From positions 558,001-622,000 of the forward strand of contig NZ_WNXD01000001.1 in the NCBI RefSeq assembly GCF_014172375.1: a stretch of DNA of 64,000 bases, given 5' to 3'. This stretch comes from Pedobacter planticolens (GTDB lineage Bacteria > Bacteroidota > Bacteroidia > Sphingobacteriales > Sphingobacteriaceae). Of this stretch, positions 26,030 to 35,283 are shown one piece after another. The notes under the pieces are model-generated. The model was not told the origin of the DNA. It saw only the letters and a program-made list of their open reading frames with translations, and made no database searches. Position 1 is the stretch's first letter. Each line of letters starts with the position of its first letter. The position numbers and the translations under genes are program-made.

Positions 26030-26542
26030 TTACAAATTTTCTTCATCCATAGAATGGATTACTAATTTATTCCACTTATTTTTCCATTTTTTATCTTCAA
26101 TTCTACGCTGATAGGTATCTAAATTAAAATTAGGTGTAGGTCTAACCTGTAAATTAAATAAATCATCCAATCCATAAGGAGCAATATATTGAATTTGCCC
26201 TTCCATACTCAATTTTATTGCAATTGCAGTAGCAGTTTCTGGCCAAAATGAAATTGCATGATTACAGTCATTATATGGCGTATGCCCATTTCTTGTATGC
26301 ATTAATGCCTGATTTTTCACTGACCAATTAATTGTAAAATCTATCAACTTTAGCTTTTCTTCAATTAGTAAATCCTCTTGTTTGTCTAGTTTATTACAAT
26401 CAAAATAAATAACATCAACATCATTAAGTGCCGTTGGTGCCATTTGATGTTTAACATCCCAAATTTTGTTTCTTACAAATCCAGCACCTACCCAGCAATC
26501 ATTTAAATCTAAATTCTTAATGATGCTTAAAATATTCATCAT
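26030..26542 (-). CDS. Nucleotidyltransferase family protein (COG3575 type)
   Basis: A 170-residue protein with features of the small nucleotidyltransferase-fold family: a GAGFVRNKIWD turn followed by NDVDVIYFD, where the D-x-D would bind metal, and the conserved W-x-VKNQALMHTRNGHTPY. Its natural substrate is unknown for the whole family. It is last in the minus-strand run that begins with the PolX-like gene, 50 bp after its neighbour, so it may be co-transcribed or have its own promoter. Confidence 0.72.
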   Translation of the reverse strand: MMNILSIIKNLDLNDCWVGAGFVRNKIWDVKHQMAPTALNDVDVIYFDCNKLDKQEDLLIEEKLKLIDFTINWSVKNQALMHTRNGHTPYNDCNHAISFWPETATAIAIKLSMEGQIQYIAPYGLDDLFNLQVRPTPNFNLDTYQRRIEDKKWKNKWNKLVIHSMDEENL

Positions 26543-26592
26543 CCACTTATCTGAAGTTATAATTTCATTAAATTCTTTATTAAAATTTATTC

Positions 26593-26964
26593 CTATTTAA
26601 TATTCTTTTTCTTTTTAGGTTTTGGAATTTTTCCAATCCTAGGATCGTTATTCTTGATCATCTCACAGATTTTGATCGTTTGTTCCTCAAAATTATCATC
26701 AGCAGAAGATAACATTTGCCATCCTGTTACTCCATCTCCCAGTATTGGGATTGATGTTATTGATGGCAAATCCTTTCTCAAACTTTCATGATGATCTTTA
26801 CTTGTTGCAATCCAGATACCGTTACTTTCCGATGCTTGTGGCTTATCTCGCAAAGCCAATACAATTTTATGGTTCACATAGAGTGTTGACACACCAAACA
26901 TAGATTTGATTTCCACATCCAATGGATATAAATAATCGAGCACAAAGTCGAAAGGAATTTTCAT
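26593..26964 (-). CDS. Small TfoX-N-like protein
   Basis: A 123-residue protein. The stretch VEIKSMFGVSTLYVNHKIVLALRDK resembles the MFGG..Y..GK.FAL core of the TfoX N-terminal domain, but the glycine pair is weak and the C-terminal domain of competence regulators is absent. The tail is very lysine-rich (KIPKPKKKKNIK). No function can be given. It lies 37 bp after the MepB-like gene on the same strand. Confidence 0.55.
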   Translation of the reverse strand: MKIPFDFVLDYLYPLDVEIKSMFGVSTLYVNHKIVLALRDKPQASESNGIWIATSKDHHESLRKDLPSITSIPILGDGVTGWQMLSSADDNFEEQTIKICEMIKNNDPRIGKIPKPKKKKNIK

Positions 26965-27001
26965 ATACCAAGATAAAAAACAATGCTAAACTTAAACAGG
27001 G

Positions 27002-27505
27002 CTAAGATAAACTTATCAATTTATTTACGTTATTGATGTCGATTAGTTGACTTGAAATCTCAATGAAATAATCTAACTGCCATTGCTGAGTTTTTTGAGC
27101 TTGCTTATTGGTAGTTATATCCCAAGGTGGATAAACTCTAATTCCTCTTTTACCTTGCTTTTTGCTGTCAGAAATTACTCCTTTTTCCAATAAAATGGAT
27201 TTAGGAAAAATGAACTGACCAAATAAATCTTGATTTTTCGTACTGATGATTATCAAATCAAAATCGTCATCAATATGGAAAGGTTCAGTTTGTTCATTTA
27301 TATTTCTTTTCCAAATGGTAACAAACTGGCCAATTTTGGTTGGAGTAATTTTGGCAGTTCTATGGATAATTGATTTTCCATTTAATTTAAAACGACAAGC
27401 ATCATATTCAACACTTTCTTTCTCTATTTTTAATTCAGAAAAGTCAAACCCACATTTATCATAAACTAAAGTTTTTGCAAGAAATAGACTGTTATTGATG
27501 TTCAT
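27002..27505 (-). CDS. MepB family protein
   Basis: A 167-residue protein of the MepB family, named after a gene in the Staphylococcus mepRAB multidrug operon; its biochemical role is unknown. Family stretches include RTAKITPTKIGQFVTIWKR, DDFDLIIIST, GQFIFPKSILLEKG and GKRGIRVYPPWD. Its start overlaps the end of the cupin gene by 14 bp, so the two are translationally coupled. No MepA transporter or MarR regulator lies nearby. Confidence 0.82.
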   Translation of the reverse strand: MNINNSLFLAKTLVYDKCGFDFSELKIEKESVEYDACRFKLNGKSIIHRTAKITPTKIGQFVTIWKRNINEQTEPFHIDDDFDLIIISTKNQDLFGQFIFPKSILLEKGVISDSKKQGKRGIRVYPPWDITTNKQAQKTQQWQLDYFIEISSQLIDINNVNKLISLS

Positions 27506-27845
27506 CTAATTTTAAAAAGTCGCCATCGATAATTAATAATTTAACCCCACTTTTAGATATGGAACGATGAGAACTTAAATCATCAGAAACAATGTAGCTC
27601 ATCCCTTTGGTTAAAAAAAATACTTCTCCATTTTCAAGTTCGCTACTGAATTCTCCATCTAGACAATGTAAAATATGCCCTTTTTGACACCAATGATCTG
27701 CTACATAACCTGCAGAATATTCAACTAAACGAACACGAAGGCCTGCAAATTGAAGAGTTTGCCAATAGGCGATTCCAGTTTCTCCTTGATGTTCAGTTTT
27801 CTCAATTTTGCTCCAGTCTATGGATTGGAAGGGAATATTACTCAT
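27492..27845 (-). CDS. DHCW-motif cupin-fold protein
   Basis: A 117-residue single-domain cupin. The motif ADHWCQKGHILHCLDGEF gives the name of this subfamily, with possible metal ligands H, C and H; the second half (GMSYIVSDDLSSHRS) supplies another histidine. Substrate and reaction are unknown. It overlaps the MepB-like gene by 14 bp and follows the SixA-like gene after 32 bp. Confidence 0.75.
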   Translation of the reverse strand: MSNIPFQSIDWSKIEKTEHQGETGIAYWQTLQFAGLRVRLVEYSAGYVADHWCQKGHILHCLDGEFSSELENGEVFFLTKGMSYIVSDDLSSHRSISKSGVKLLIIDGDFLKLDEHQ

Positions 27846-27877
27846 TTATTTTGTTTGTACTATGGGGTGATAAAGGT

Positions 27878-28378
27878 TTAATCATCCAAACTTTTAGGAT
27901 AATCAAATAGCAAAACTTTCCCCGTATTCGCACTTATTTCTTCCCAATTATCAAATGGAAATTCTATAATTACCACACTAGAAGTAGGCATATTGTAAAT
28001 ATGACCATTGCTTAAATAGTTAGCTAGATCTGTTAATCCTGGATTATGACCAAATAAAGCAATCTGATTAAATTGGTTATCAAAATTAGTAATAACGGTT
28101 AAAAGTGATTTTACATTAGCTTCGTATATTTCAGATTCCTGCAAAATACTATCCGAAGGAATTCCCCAAACCTCTGCGAAGTATTTAGCAGTAGTTAGAG
28201 CTCTTAATGCTGGGCTACTTACAATAAGTTCGGGCACAATTTGCTGTTTAACTAAGCGTTCTGCCATTTCTGGAGCATTCGCATGACCTCTTTTATTTAA
28301 AGGACGGTCAAAATCAGCTAAATCCGCATTGCCCCAATCAGATTTTGCATGTCGAACTATTAATAATTGCTTAGCCAT
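27878..28378 (-). CDS. SixA-like phosphohistidine phosphatase (histidine phosphatase superfamily)
   Basis: A 166-residue protein with the phosphatase signature LLIVRHAKSDW near the N terminus, the conserved arginine in DFDRPLNKRG, and the second catalytic histidine in IALFGHNPGLTDLANYL. SixA in E. coli removes phosphate from histidine-containing phospho-proteins; the target here is unknown. Its first 8 bp overlap the end of the glycosyltransferase gene, so the genes are coupled. An orphan Hpt protein encoded at 34797 is one conceivable partner, but that is speculation. Confidence 0.87.
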   Translation of the reverse strand: MAKQLLIVRHAKSDWGNADLADFDRPLNKRGHANAPEMAERLVKQQIVPELIVSSPALRALTTAKYFAEVWGIPSDSILQESEIYEANVKSLLTVITNFDNQFNQIALFGHNPGLTDLANYLSNGHIYNMPTSSVVIIEFPFDNWEEISANTGKVLLFDYPKSLDD

Positions 28379-29405
28379 TTGTTAACCTTTCTTTTAGTTT
28401 ATTTACAATGCTTTCCGGACTAATTAAGTCTATACAAGGGTAAACACCACAGAGACAAGGTTTGTTTCCGTAAATAGAGTTTGGCCTATTTGGATGATCA
28501 ATTTGAATGCAATCTGCTAGCGACTGACCATAGCCTAAAAACCCAGCATACGGATGTGTTGGTCCCCAAATAGAAACCACTGGTACACCCATTAAAGACG
28601 CCATATGCATTCCGGCTGAATCCATGCTTAGCATTACATCAAGATTAGATATGATATCAAGTTCTTCCCTTAATGTAAATTTACCAATTAAATTTTTAAC
28701 ATTTTTAAATTGATTTTTCCAGCCTTCGGCGATTGCTTTTTCTTCGTTTCCACCACCAAAAATAAAGATTCCATAACCTAAGCTATCTAATTCTTTGATA
28801 GCTTTTTCCATTTTATTGTAAGGATAGACTTTGTAGATGTGTTGTGCAAAAGGCGAAATACCTATTCTCTTTGCGACTTTATTTGCAAATAATTCTTCAG
28901 CATTTGCTGGAATACTTTTTATCGATTTAACTAATTGATGGCTCAACTTTACATTAAAACCTAATACTCTAAAAACATCTGCATAACGTTCTACAGTTTG
29001 TTTTAAAGATTTAAAAATTTTATTCTTTGACCGAGTTAAGGCTTTTTTTTCTGCTCTTCCTTTATCAATTCGTTCAATTTTATAAGTTGCTAAACGGAAA
29101 AACGTGGAGAGTATTCGGCTGCGTAAATTATCGTGTAAATCTGCTATTGCGGTTGGCTTGTATTTGCGTAATTCTCTATACAATTTATACAAACCCACAA
29201 CACCTTTATGCGTTGTTTTAGGCTCAATAGCATGAAATGTTAGGGTTTCTATTTCATCAAAAAAAGGTTTAAAAGCTGCACGACTTACCATCACCAATTC
29301 AACCTCGGGGTTTTGAACTGAAAACTCTCGTAAAACGGAGGCTACCATAGCTACATCGCCCATGGCAGAAAAACGTAAAACGATGACTTTACCTTTTGAA
29401 GGCAT
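28371..29405 (-). CDS. Glycosyltransferase family 9 (heptosyltransferase-like)
   Basis: A 344-residue cytoplasmic GT-B enzyme. The opening KVIVLRFSAMGDVAMVASVLREF is typical of ADP-heptose:LPS transferases, and the C-terminal DAGMHMASLMGVPVVSIWGPTHP stretch binds the sugar nucleotide. It probably adds a sugar to the LPS core or lipid A region. It shares 1 bp with the DUF4254 gene before it and 8 bp with the SixA-like gene after it. DUF4254 next to GT9 suggests a joint role in the envelope. Confidence 0.9.
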   Translation of the reverse strand: MPSKGKVIVLRFSAMGDVAMVASVLREFSVQNPEVELVMVSRAAFKPFFDEIETLTFHAIEPKTTHKGVVGLYKLYRELRKYKPTAIADLHDNLRSRILSTFFRLATYKIERIDKGRAEKKALTRSKNKIFKSLKQTVERYADVFRVLGFNVKLSHQLVKSIKSIPANAEELFANKVAKRIGISPFAQHIYKVYPYNKMEKAIKELDSLGYGIFIFGGGNEEKAIAEGWKNQFKNVKNLIGKFTLREELDIISNLDVMLSMDSAGMHMASLMGVPVVSIWGPTHPYAGFLGYGQSLADCIQIDHPNRPNSIYGNKPCLCGVYPCIDLISPESIVNKLKERLTNG

Positions 29406-30010
29406 TATTTAGTGTTGTTGTATAGAATAGGATTTAAACTTGGATCGTTATACATTTTCATTTGTTTGTATACTTTCATATACTTTTTACCCGCTTCAAT
29501 ATCTACTAAAAGTTCATCAATACTAGCGGATAAATCGGTTCTTTGCGCCAATAAAATGGTTAATTTTTGCAAACATTGCTTGCGATGCTCATCTGTTGCA
29601 GTAGGCCTTTCGGCCTCTTCTTGCATGTGATAAATTTTAAGCGCCAAAATAGACAAACGATCTATTGCCCAAGCAGGACTTTCGGTATTCACTTTTGCGG
29701 TAGATAAAGGAGTTATGTTTTTATATAAATCGAGAAAATAACCATCAATAAATTCAACCATATCGGTACGAACTTGATTTTGTGCATCAATCCGTCTTTT
29801 CCAACTTAAACCTTCAACAGGGTTGATTTCTGGATTTCTAACTACGTCTTCCATGTGCCATTGTGCGGTATCAATCCAATTTTTTAAATACAGCAAATGC
29901 GCTAAACTCGTAGTGTCGTGAGGACTAACTGCAACTTGATCTATATTATCGAACTTGTGATAATCAGTAATTGATTGGTTGAAAATTTTATTGGCTATTT
30001 CACTTATCAT
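29405..30010 (-). CDS. DUF4254 domain-containing protein
   Basis: A 201-residue soluble protein made almost wholly of DUF4254, recognised by the NQSITDYHKFD start, HDTTSLAHLLYLKNWIDTAQWHMED and GLSWKRRIDAQNQVRTDMVEFID. No catalytic motif is evident; it looks all-helical. It lies 1 bp after the PolX-like gene and its stop abuts the GT9 start, so it is translated from a common message. Its function is unknown. Confidence 0.82.
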   Translation of the reverse strand: MISEIANKIFNQSITDYHKFDNIDQVAVSPHDTTSLAHLLYLKNWIDTAQWHMEDVVRNPEINPVEGLSWKRRIDAQNQVRTDMVEFIDGYFLDLYKNITPLSTAKVNTESPAWAIDRLSILALKIYHMQEEAERPTATDEHRKQCLQKLTILLAQRTDLSASIDELLVDIEAGKKYMKVYKQMKMYNDPSLNPILYNNTK

Positions 30011-30011
30011 C

Positions 30012-31700
30012 TCACAAAGATATTTTTTTTTGATTAAAGTAATTGGTAATTTCTACCAAAGAAAAGGCATTTAAGCATTTTTTAGAAGTTAATCCGCCTT
30101 TGCGAGCTACCATTACACCATAGCGCATATCATGGAAACCTTCTTTACGATGCGCATCTGGATTAATTGAAAGTAAAACACCTTTTTCTAACGCATAGCG
30201 ATGCCAACGCCAATCTAAATCTAAACGTAGTGGATTTGCATTAATTTCGATAACGACATTATTTGCTGCACAAGCGTCAATTACTTTTTTATAATCGATG
30301 TCGTAACCTTTCCGGCTCAATAATAATCTCCCAGTTGGGTGACCTAAAATAGTGGTATACGGATTTTCTATAGCTTTAATTAAACGAGCAGTTGCTTTTT
30401 CTTCATCCATTCGTAAATTACTGTGGACAGATGCCACTACAAAATCGAAAGTTTTTAAAATATCATCGCTATAATCTAAAGAACCATCGTTTAAAATATC
30501 ACTCTCAATTCCTTTAAAAATTTTAAAAGGAGCAAGTTTGATATTTAATTCCTCAATTTGTTGGTGTTGGGCAAAAACGCGTTGTTCATTTAATCCTTTT
30601 GCATAAAATGCAGATTTAGAATGATCGCAAATACCTAAATATTCTAGTTTTAAATCATCTTTGCAATACACTGCCATTTCTTCCAAAGTATGCACACCAT
30701 CGCTCCAATCAGAGTGATTATGTAAACTTCCTTTTAAATCAGCATAGGTAATTAAATTTGGTAATTGATGATTTTTAGCTAACTCAATTTCATCTAAACC
30801 TTCACGTAATTCGGGTTCAATAAAATCTAATCCAGCTTTTGTATAAATTTCTTCTTCGCTTTTAAATGTACCATTTCCTGCTAGTTTTAAAACTTCATTT
30901 ACATGATTTTCATTGCCAGTTAGTTTAAAATAATCGAGATAAAAATCAGATTTTGGTACGATTGACAACTTAATTTGCAAACCACTTTCTGTATGTGCAG
31001 TAAATGTGCTTTCTCCGTTATTTTTAAATTCTAAACCGTCAAATGCTAGAATTTTTTCTGCTAAATCATTAACATCATCAGTTCCAATAACAAAAACAAG
31101 TTCTTCAATTATCTCAACACAACGTCTAAATTCTCCAACTAATCCTAAAAAAGCATCAATATGATCAACTGTGTTTAGCCAAGCAGAAATAGTAGAGCGT
31201 AGCTGATTCGCAATTGATTCTACATGTGCATATAGAAACTTACCATTGGCAGCCATTTTAAACTCAATCTTTTGCTTAATTTCTTCTTGAGTTTTAAGTC
31301 CGAAACCTTTGGCTTCAATTAATCGGTTTTCGTTGCAAGCGTAGTAAAGTTCGCCGACATTTTCTATTTGAAGATCGTGCCAAATTATGCCAACTTTTTT
31401 TGCTCCAATACCTTTTATACTTAACATTTCTACAACACCTGGAGGAGTTTGCTGCAAAATATTTTCTAATTCCTGAATAGTACCCTTTTCTAGAAGTTCG
31501 ATAATTTTGCCTGCGATACTTTTACCAATACCATCAACTTTATCAATCTCTTCGAAAGGTTTTTTAGCAATTGGAAAAGGGAGTTTATCTATTTTAAATG
31601 CAGCATTGGCTACAGATTTAACCTTAAAAGGATTTTCTTCATGCAACTCCATAAGTTGCGATAAAAGCCTTAATGTACGTGATATGGTTTTGTTTTCCAT
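30012..31700 (-). CDS. PolX-like protein with PHP phosphoesterase domain; polymerase site degenerate
   Basis: A 562-residue protein with the PolX layout: helix-hairpin-helix repeats (about 1-150), a polymerase palm and thumb (about 160-320), and a C-terminal PHP domain (about 335-560). All PHP motifs are present: HNHSDWSDG, CDHS, IESDI, ASVHSN, LGHPTGR, INANPLRLD and NPDAH. The polymerase motif GS-x-RR..D-x-D reads GEFRRCVEIIEELVFV, and the third aspartate position is in QIKLS. All three metal carboxylates thus look replaced, so this protein may act only as a nuclease or phosphoesterase. Confidence 0.88.
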   Translation of the reverse strand: MENKTISRTLRLLSQLMELHEENPFKVKSVANAAFKIDKLPFPIAKKPFEEIDKVDGIGKSIAGKIIELLEKGTIQELENILQQTPPGVVEMLSIKGIGAKKVGIIWHDLQIENVGELYYACNENRLIEAKGFGLKTQEEIKQKIEFKMAANGKFLYAHVESIANQLRSTISAWLNTVDHIDAFLGLVGEFRRCVEIIEELVFVIGTDDVNDLAEKILAFDGLEFKNNGESTFTAHTESGLQIKLSIVPKSDFYLDYFKLTGNENHVNEVLKLAGNGTFKSEEEIYTKAGLDFIEPELREGLDEIELAKNHQLPNLITYADLKGSLHNHSDWSDGVHTLEEMAVYCKDDLKLEYLGICDHSKSAFYAKGLNEQRVFAQHQQIEELNIKLAPFKIFKGIESDILNDGSLDYSDDILKTFDFVVASVHSNLRMDEEKATARLIKAIENPYTTILGHPTGRLLLSRKGYDIDYKKVIDACAANNVVIEINANPLRLDLDWRWHRYALEKGVLLSINPDAHRKEGFHDMRYGVMVARKGGLTSKKCLNAFSLVEITNYFNQKKISL

Positions 31701-31776
31701 TGTTGTAAAATTATAAAACTAAAACCTTAAAATTAAATTTATGAACACAATAAGAGAGTTATTTTGTTTTTTAAGG

Positions 31777-32388
31777 ATGAAACTTAAATATCTCTTAATT
31801 CCATGCATTGTAGTACTTTTTTCATGCAATTCAGATTCTAATTCGATAAAACTAAATGCTGATAGTTTGGCAACCGATAGCGTAAAAGCAAAATTTTTGG
31901 TTACACCTGGTAAATCTATTGGTCGAATTTATTTGGGACAAAATGTGAATGAATTGGATAGTATTTTAGGTAAACCAGATGCTGGTGATGGGGCAATGGG
32001 AAAGGCGTGGGGTATTTGGTATGGTAAAAACAATACTAAATATGGAAGAAATGAAATTGCTGTTTATTCCTCTTATATAGATAGTACTATGATGGGAAAA
32101 GATGTGAAACAAATTAGAGTGAATTCAAGTAAATTCACAACAGTTACTGGTTTAAATACAGAGAATTCGCTAGCTAATTTTACTGAAAAATATACTGACT
32201 TTAAGAAAATTGCTACGTATGTAAATGATGGAATTGGGGATACGATTTTACTATACGATTCAAAAGAGAATGGGATTGCTGTAGAATTTATTAGAGATAT
32301 AAGTAGAGCAATTACCGTTCACAAAAAAGGTGAGACTGTTAATGAAACCTATCTCACCCTTCATCCCGAATGGAGAAAATTAGAGTAA
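31777..32388 (+). CDS. Predicted lipoprotein of unknown function
   Basis: A 203-residue protein read from the ATG at 31777, which gives a textbook lipoprotein signal (MKLKYLLIPCIVVLFSC, cysteine at 17); the ATG at 31741 adds 12 residues that spoil it. The mature part begins NSDSNSIKLNADS and carries GKSIGRIYLGQNVNELDSILGKP, a pattern like that of small SmpA/BamE-type folds, though I cannot assign it. Its stop lies 1 bp from the stop of sppA on the other strand; no terminator is seen between them. Confidence 0.72.
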   Translation: MKLKYLLIPCIVVLFSCNSDSNSIKLNADSLATDSVKAKFLVTPGKSIGRIYLGQNVNELDSILGKPDAGDGAMGKAWGIWYGKNNTKYGRNEIAVYSSYIDSTMMGKDVKQIRVNSSKFTTVTGLNTENSLANFTEKYTDFKKIATYVNDGIGDTILLYDSKENGIAVEFIRDISRAITVHKKGETVNETYLTLHPEWRKLE

Positions 32389-32389
32389 C

Positions 32390-34156
32390 TTACTTAATTT
32401 TCACTTCATAATCCATTCTAGCTTGAACACCAGAATTAACAATTGCTTTTTGCATTTGCTTGAAGATGAGATAGTTTTCTCCTAACTCTTTTTTAGTATA
32501 ATACACACTAATATTCTCTTTTGCACTAGCTAAAAACCCTTTCAATGGGTCTATTTTTTCAGGATATTCTACTACTTTAAAATCTGATATTTTAGCTTTT
32601 TTAGCAGCCGCTTTTATGGCATCATTAAAACTACCCAAACGATCTGCTAATCCATTTTTCACCGCATCCGTTCCAATCCATACATGACCACCACCAATGC
32701 TATCCACTTGTGCTTTTGTCTTTTTGCGACCATCTGCCACACGAGTAATAAAACTATCGTACACATGGTTTACATCCGTTTGAATAATAAAACGTTCGCC
32801 AGCAGTTAAAGGACGATTTACGCTCATAATATCAGCATATTGTCCAGTTTTAACGCCATCAAAAGTAATTCCCAGTTTATTATTTAACAGGTTTTGGAAG
32901 TTAGGAATGATACCAAACACACCGATTGAACCTGTAATGGTATTAGGCTGAACAAAAATACTATCTGCAGCACAACCAATATAATATCCGCCAGATGCGG
33001 CAACATCTCCAAAGGAAGCAATTACTGGCTTCACTTTCTTGCTTAAAATAACTTCTCGCCAAATTACATCAGATGCTAATGCGCTACCGCCACCAGAGTT
33101 TACGCGTAAAACGATTGCCTTAATATCATCATCTAAACGAGCTTTTCTAATTGCTCTAGAAATACGTTCAGAACCAATTTGATGATCAGAACCTTCGCCG
33201 CCAACAATATCGCCATTGGCATAAATTACCGCTATTTCATCTTTACTTGTTGATGAAGTTTCTGCAGGTAAATTGGCAATATAATCGTTAATACTAACCG
33301 TATTTAAACTGCTTTTTTTGTCTTTACCAGTAATGTTTTTTAACTCATTTAAAATTTCATCTTTATAACGCAAACCATCCACCATTTTATAGGTTAGTGC
33401 ATCTTTTGGCAGCTGTATTTTATAATCGTTGGCTAACATAGAAAGACTATCTGTGCTGATATGTCTTGTTTCTGAAATTCCTTGTAAAAAAGTTTGGTAT
33501 AATCCTCCAACATAAGCCGTTACTTGTTGACGATTATAGTCGCTCATTTTAGTAGTAATAAAAGGCTCAACCGCACTTTTGTAATTACCAACTCTAATAA
33601 TTTGAGCTTCAATACCTAATTTATCAAGCGCACCTTTAAAAAAAGTAAGTTCAGAACTGAAACCTTTAAACTCTAATGCGCCTTGAGGATTTAAATACAC
33701 TTTATTTGCAGCTGAAGCTAAATAATAAGCGCCTTGACTATAAATTTCGCTATACGCGATGATAGGTTTTTTACTTTTCTTAAAATCGATTAATGCATTT
33801 CTCACTTCGAGCATGGTGGCCATACCCGCATTTGGAGCGCTTACATTGATATAAACGCATTCAATTTTATCGTCTGTTTTAGCTGCTTTTAAAGCTTTAA
33901 TAACATCATAAAATCCAATGCTTTTTTCTTCTCCTCCAATATATTTATCTAGAATTGAATTTTCTGGAGTACGTTCTGTAATTGCCTGATCTAAATCTAA
34001 ATAGAGGACAGAATTGTTTTTAACAACTACTGCCTTTTCTTCGCCTATTGAGGATACAAAACCTATAATAATAACAACAAACAGTAAAGTTATCACGAAT
34101 GTAGAAATCACAATTCCTACTACTGTTGCAAAAACATATTTAAAAAATTCTCTCAT
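32390..34156 (-). CDS. sppA: Signal peptide peptidase SppA, 67-kDa type
   Basis: A 588-residue inner-membrane serine protease with one N-terminal membrane anchor (about 9-32) and two tandem ClpP-like domains. The catalytic lysine is in IRVGNYKSAVEPF in the first half and the serine in VAASGGYYIGCAADS in the second, as in E. coli SppA, where domains from two subunits form each site. It degrades signal peptides left in the membrane. It faces folK across 128 bp that should hold both promoters. Confidence 0.93.
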   Translation of the reverse strand: MREFFKYVFATVVGIVISTFVITLLFVVIIIGFVSSIGEEKAVVVKNNSVLYLDLDQAITERTPENSILDKYIGGEEKSIGFYDVIKALKAAKTDDKIECVYINVSAPNAGMATMLEVRNALIDFKKSKKPIIAYSEIYSQGAYYLASAANKVYLNPQGALEFKGFSSELTFFKGALDKLGIEAQIIRVGNYKSAVEPFITTKMSDYNRQQVTAYVGGLYQTFLQGISETRHISTDSLSMLANDYKIQLPKDALTYKMVDGLRYKDEILNELKNITGKDKKSSLNTVSINDYIANLPAETSSTSKDEIAVIYANGDIVGGEGSDHQIGSERISRAIRKARLDDDIKAIVLRVNSGGGSALASDVIWREVILSKKVKPVIASFGDVAASGGYYIGCAADSIFVQPNTITGSIGVFGIIPNFQNLLNNKLGITFDGVKTGQYADIMSVNRPLTAGERFIIQTDVNHVYDSFITRVADGRKKTKAQVDSIGGGHVWIGTDAVKNGLADRLGSFNDAIKAAAKKAKISDFKVVEYPEKIDPLKGFLASAKENISVYYTKKELGENYLIFKQMQKAIVNSGVQARMDYEVKIK

Positions 34157-34284
34157 GTGCTAGGTAAATATTTAATTTGTAAAGATATAAAACGGAATGG
34201 GCATCTTATAGTAAATTTATGCGACCATTTATAAATAAAAACAATTGATTTTTTTAATAAAAGTGACGATATAAAACAGCTAAT

Positions 34285-34779
34285 ATGCATTTAGATATAA
34301 ATAGAACTTATTTGTTACTTGGTAGTAATTTGGGCGACCGCGAATTATATCTAGATAGGGCAGTGCAATTGATTTCGGAGAAAGTTGGGGATGTGATTAT
34401 CAAATCTGCGGTTTATGAAACTGAACCTTGGGGTAATGCTAATCAGCCAGGTTTTTTAAATTTAGCTTTAGGAGTCGATACGCGATTATTGCCTTTTGAA
34501 TTACTAGAAACAGTGCTGGAAATTGAAATAGTATTGGGAAGAGTGAGGCATGAGAAATGGGGTTCGAGGTTAATTGATATAGATATTATTTTTTACGGCG
34601 ACGAAATTATTACGGTTGATGATAAACTTCAAATTCCACATCCCGAAATGCAACATAGAAAATTTGTATTAGAACCTTTGGCAGAAATTGCTCCGAATTT
34701 AATTCATCCCATATTGGGAAAAAGTATAACAGAATTATTAGTAACATTAACAGACACTTTATCGGTTTCAAAAAGATAA
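34285..34779 (+). CDS. folK: 2-amino-4-hydroxy-6-hydroxymethyldihydropteridine diphosphokinase
   Basis: A 164-residue HPPK, which transfers pyrophosphate from ATP to the pterin in folate synthesis. Motifs are YLLLGSNLGDR, the YETEPWGNANQPGFLN substrate stretch, RHEKWGSRLIDIDIIFYG with the metal-binding D-x-D, and IPHPEMQHRKFVLEPL. Length is normal. The Hpt gene starts 17 bp after its stop, so the pair is probably one transcript. Confidence 0.94.
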   Translation: MHLDINRTYLLLGSNLGDRELYLDRAVQLISEKVGDVIIKSAVYETEPWGNANQPGFLNLALGVDTRLLPFELLETVLEIEIVLGRVRHEKWGSRLIDIDIIFYGDEIITVDDKLQIPHPEMQHRKFVLEPLAEIAPNLIHPILGKSITELLVTLTDTLSVSKR

Positions 34780-34796
34780 TTATTAGCTTTACGTAA

Positions 34797-35174
34797 ATGA
34801 TTGACGAACAAAAAAACAACCAACCTCTTAATTTATCTTATTTAAGAGATATGTCTGGCGATAGTGCCGACTTTATGATTGAAATGTTAGAAGCTTTTCA
34901 GAAGCAAACGCCAATTTATATGGCCGATTTAGAAAGGGCTATCCATGCGCAAGACTGGAAAGCAACATCTGAATATGCGCATAAAATGAAACCTACTTTT
35001 TACTACGTGGGTAGGGAAGATGTGAGAGATCACATTCAAGAAATTGAACGAAATTCTCGTGAATTAAGAGAATTAGAAAGCATACCGACTGCTTTTCAGG
35101 AAGCGAAAGAATTTGTAGATATTTTATACAAACAGCTTGACGACGCAAAAGTAGAGCTGCAAAAACAACTTTAA
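34797..35174 (+). CDS. Orphan Hpt (histidine phosphotransfer) domain protein
   Basis: A 125-residue all-helical protein with the Hpt signature: the phospho-acceptor histidine in SEYAHKMKPTFYYVG, with the usual lysine two residues after it. Hpt proteins relay phosphate between response regulators or hybrid kinases. No kinase or regulator gene lies next to it, so its partners are encoded elsewhere. Linkage to folK may be only transcriptional convenience. Confidence 0.8.
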   Translation: MIDEQKNNQPLNLSYLRDMSGDSADFMIEMLEAFQKQTPIYMADLERAIHAQDWKATSEYAHKMKPTFYYVGREDVRDHIQEIERNSRELRELESIPTAFQEAKEFVDILYKQLDDAKVELQKQL

Positions 35175-35183
35175 TTTAGCTTA

Positions 35184-35240
35184 ATGTCATGCTGAGCGAG
35201 CTTGCACTGAGCGTAGCCGAAGTGAAGCATCTCTATAAAG
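35184..35240. repeat. Dispersed repeat, TCATGCTGAGC type, copy 3
   Basis: ATGTCATGCTGAGCGAGC then TTGCACTGAGCGTAGCCGAAG and AAGCATCT: a longer variant of the TCATCCTGAGCTTGTCGAAG repeat, placed between convergent genes. Confidence 0.55.
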
Positions 35241-35283
35241 TCTTCGACAGTTGTAAGGTCTAACTGAAATATAATCAGTTTCT

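Noticed and set aside
28371-31700. LPS operon including the PolX-like gene
   Set aside because: Only one glycosyltransferase and DUF4254 point to LPS; the other genes are unrelated, so the tight packing does not prove a common role.
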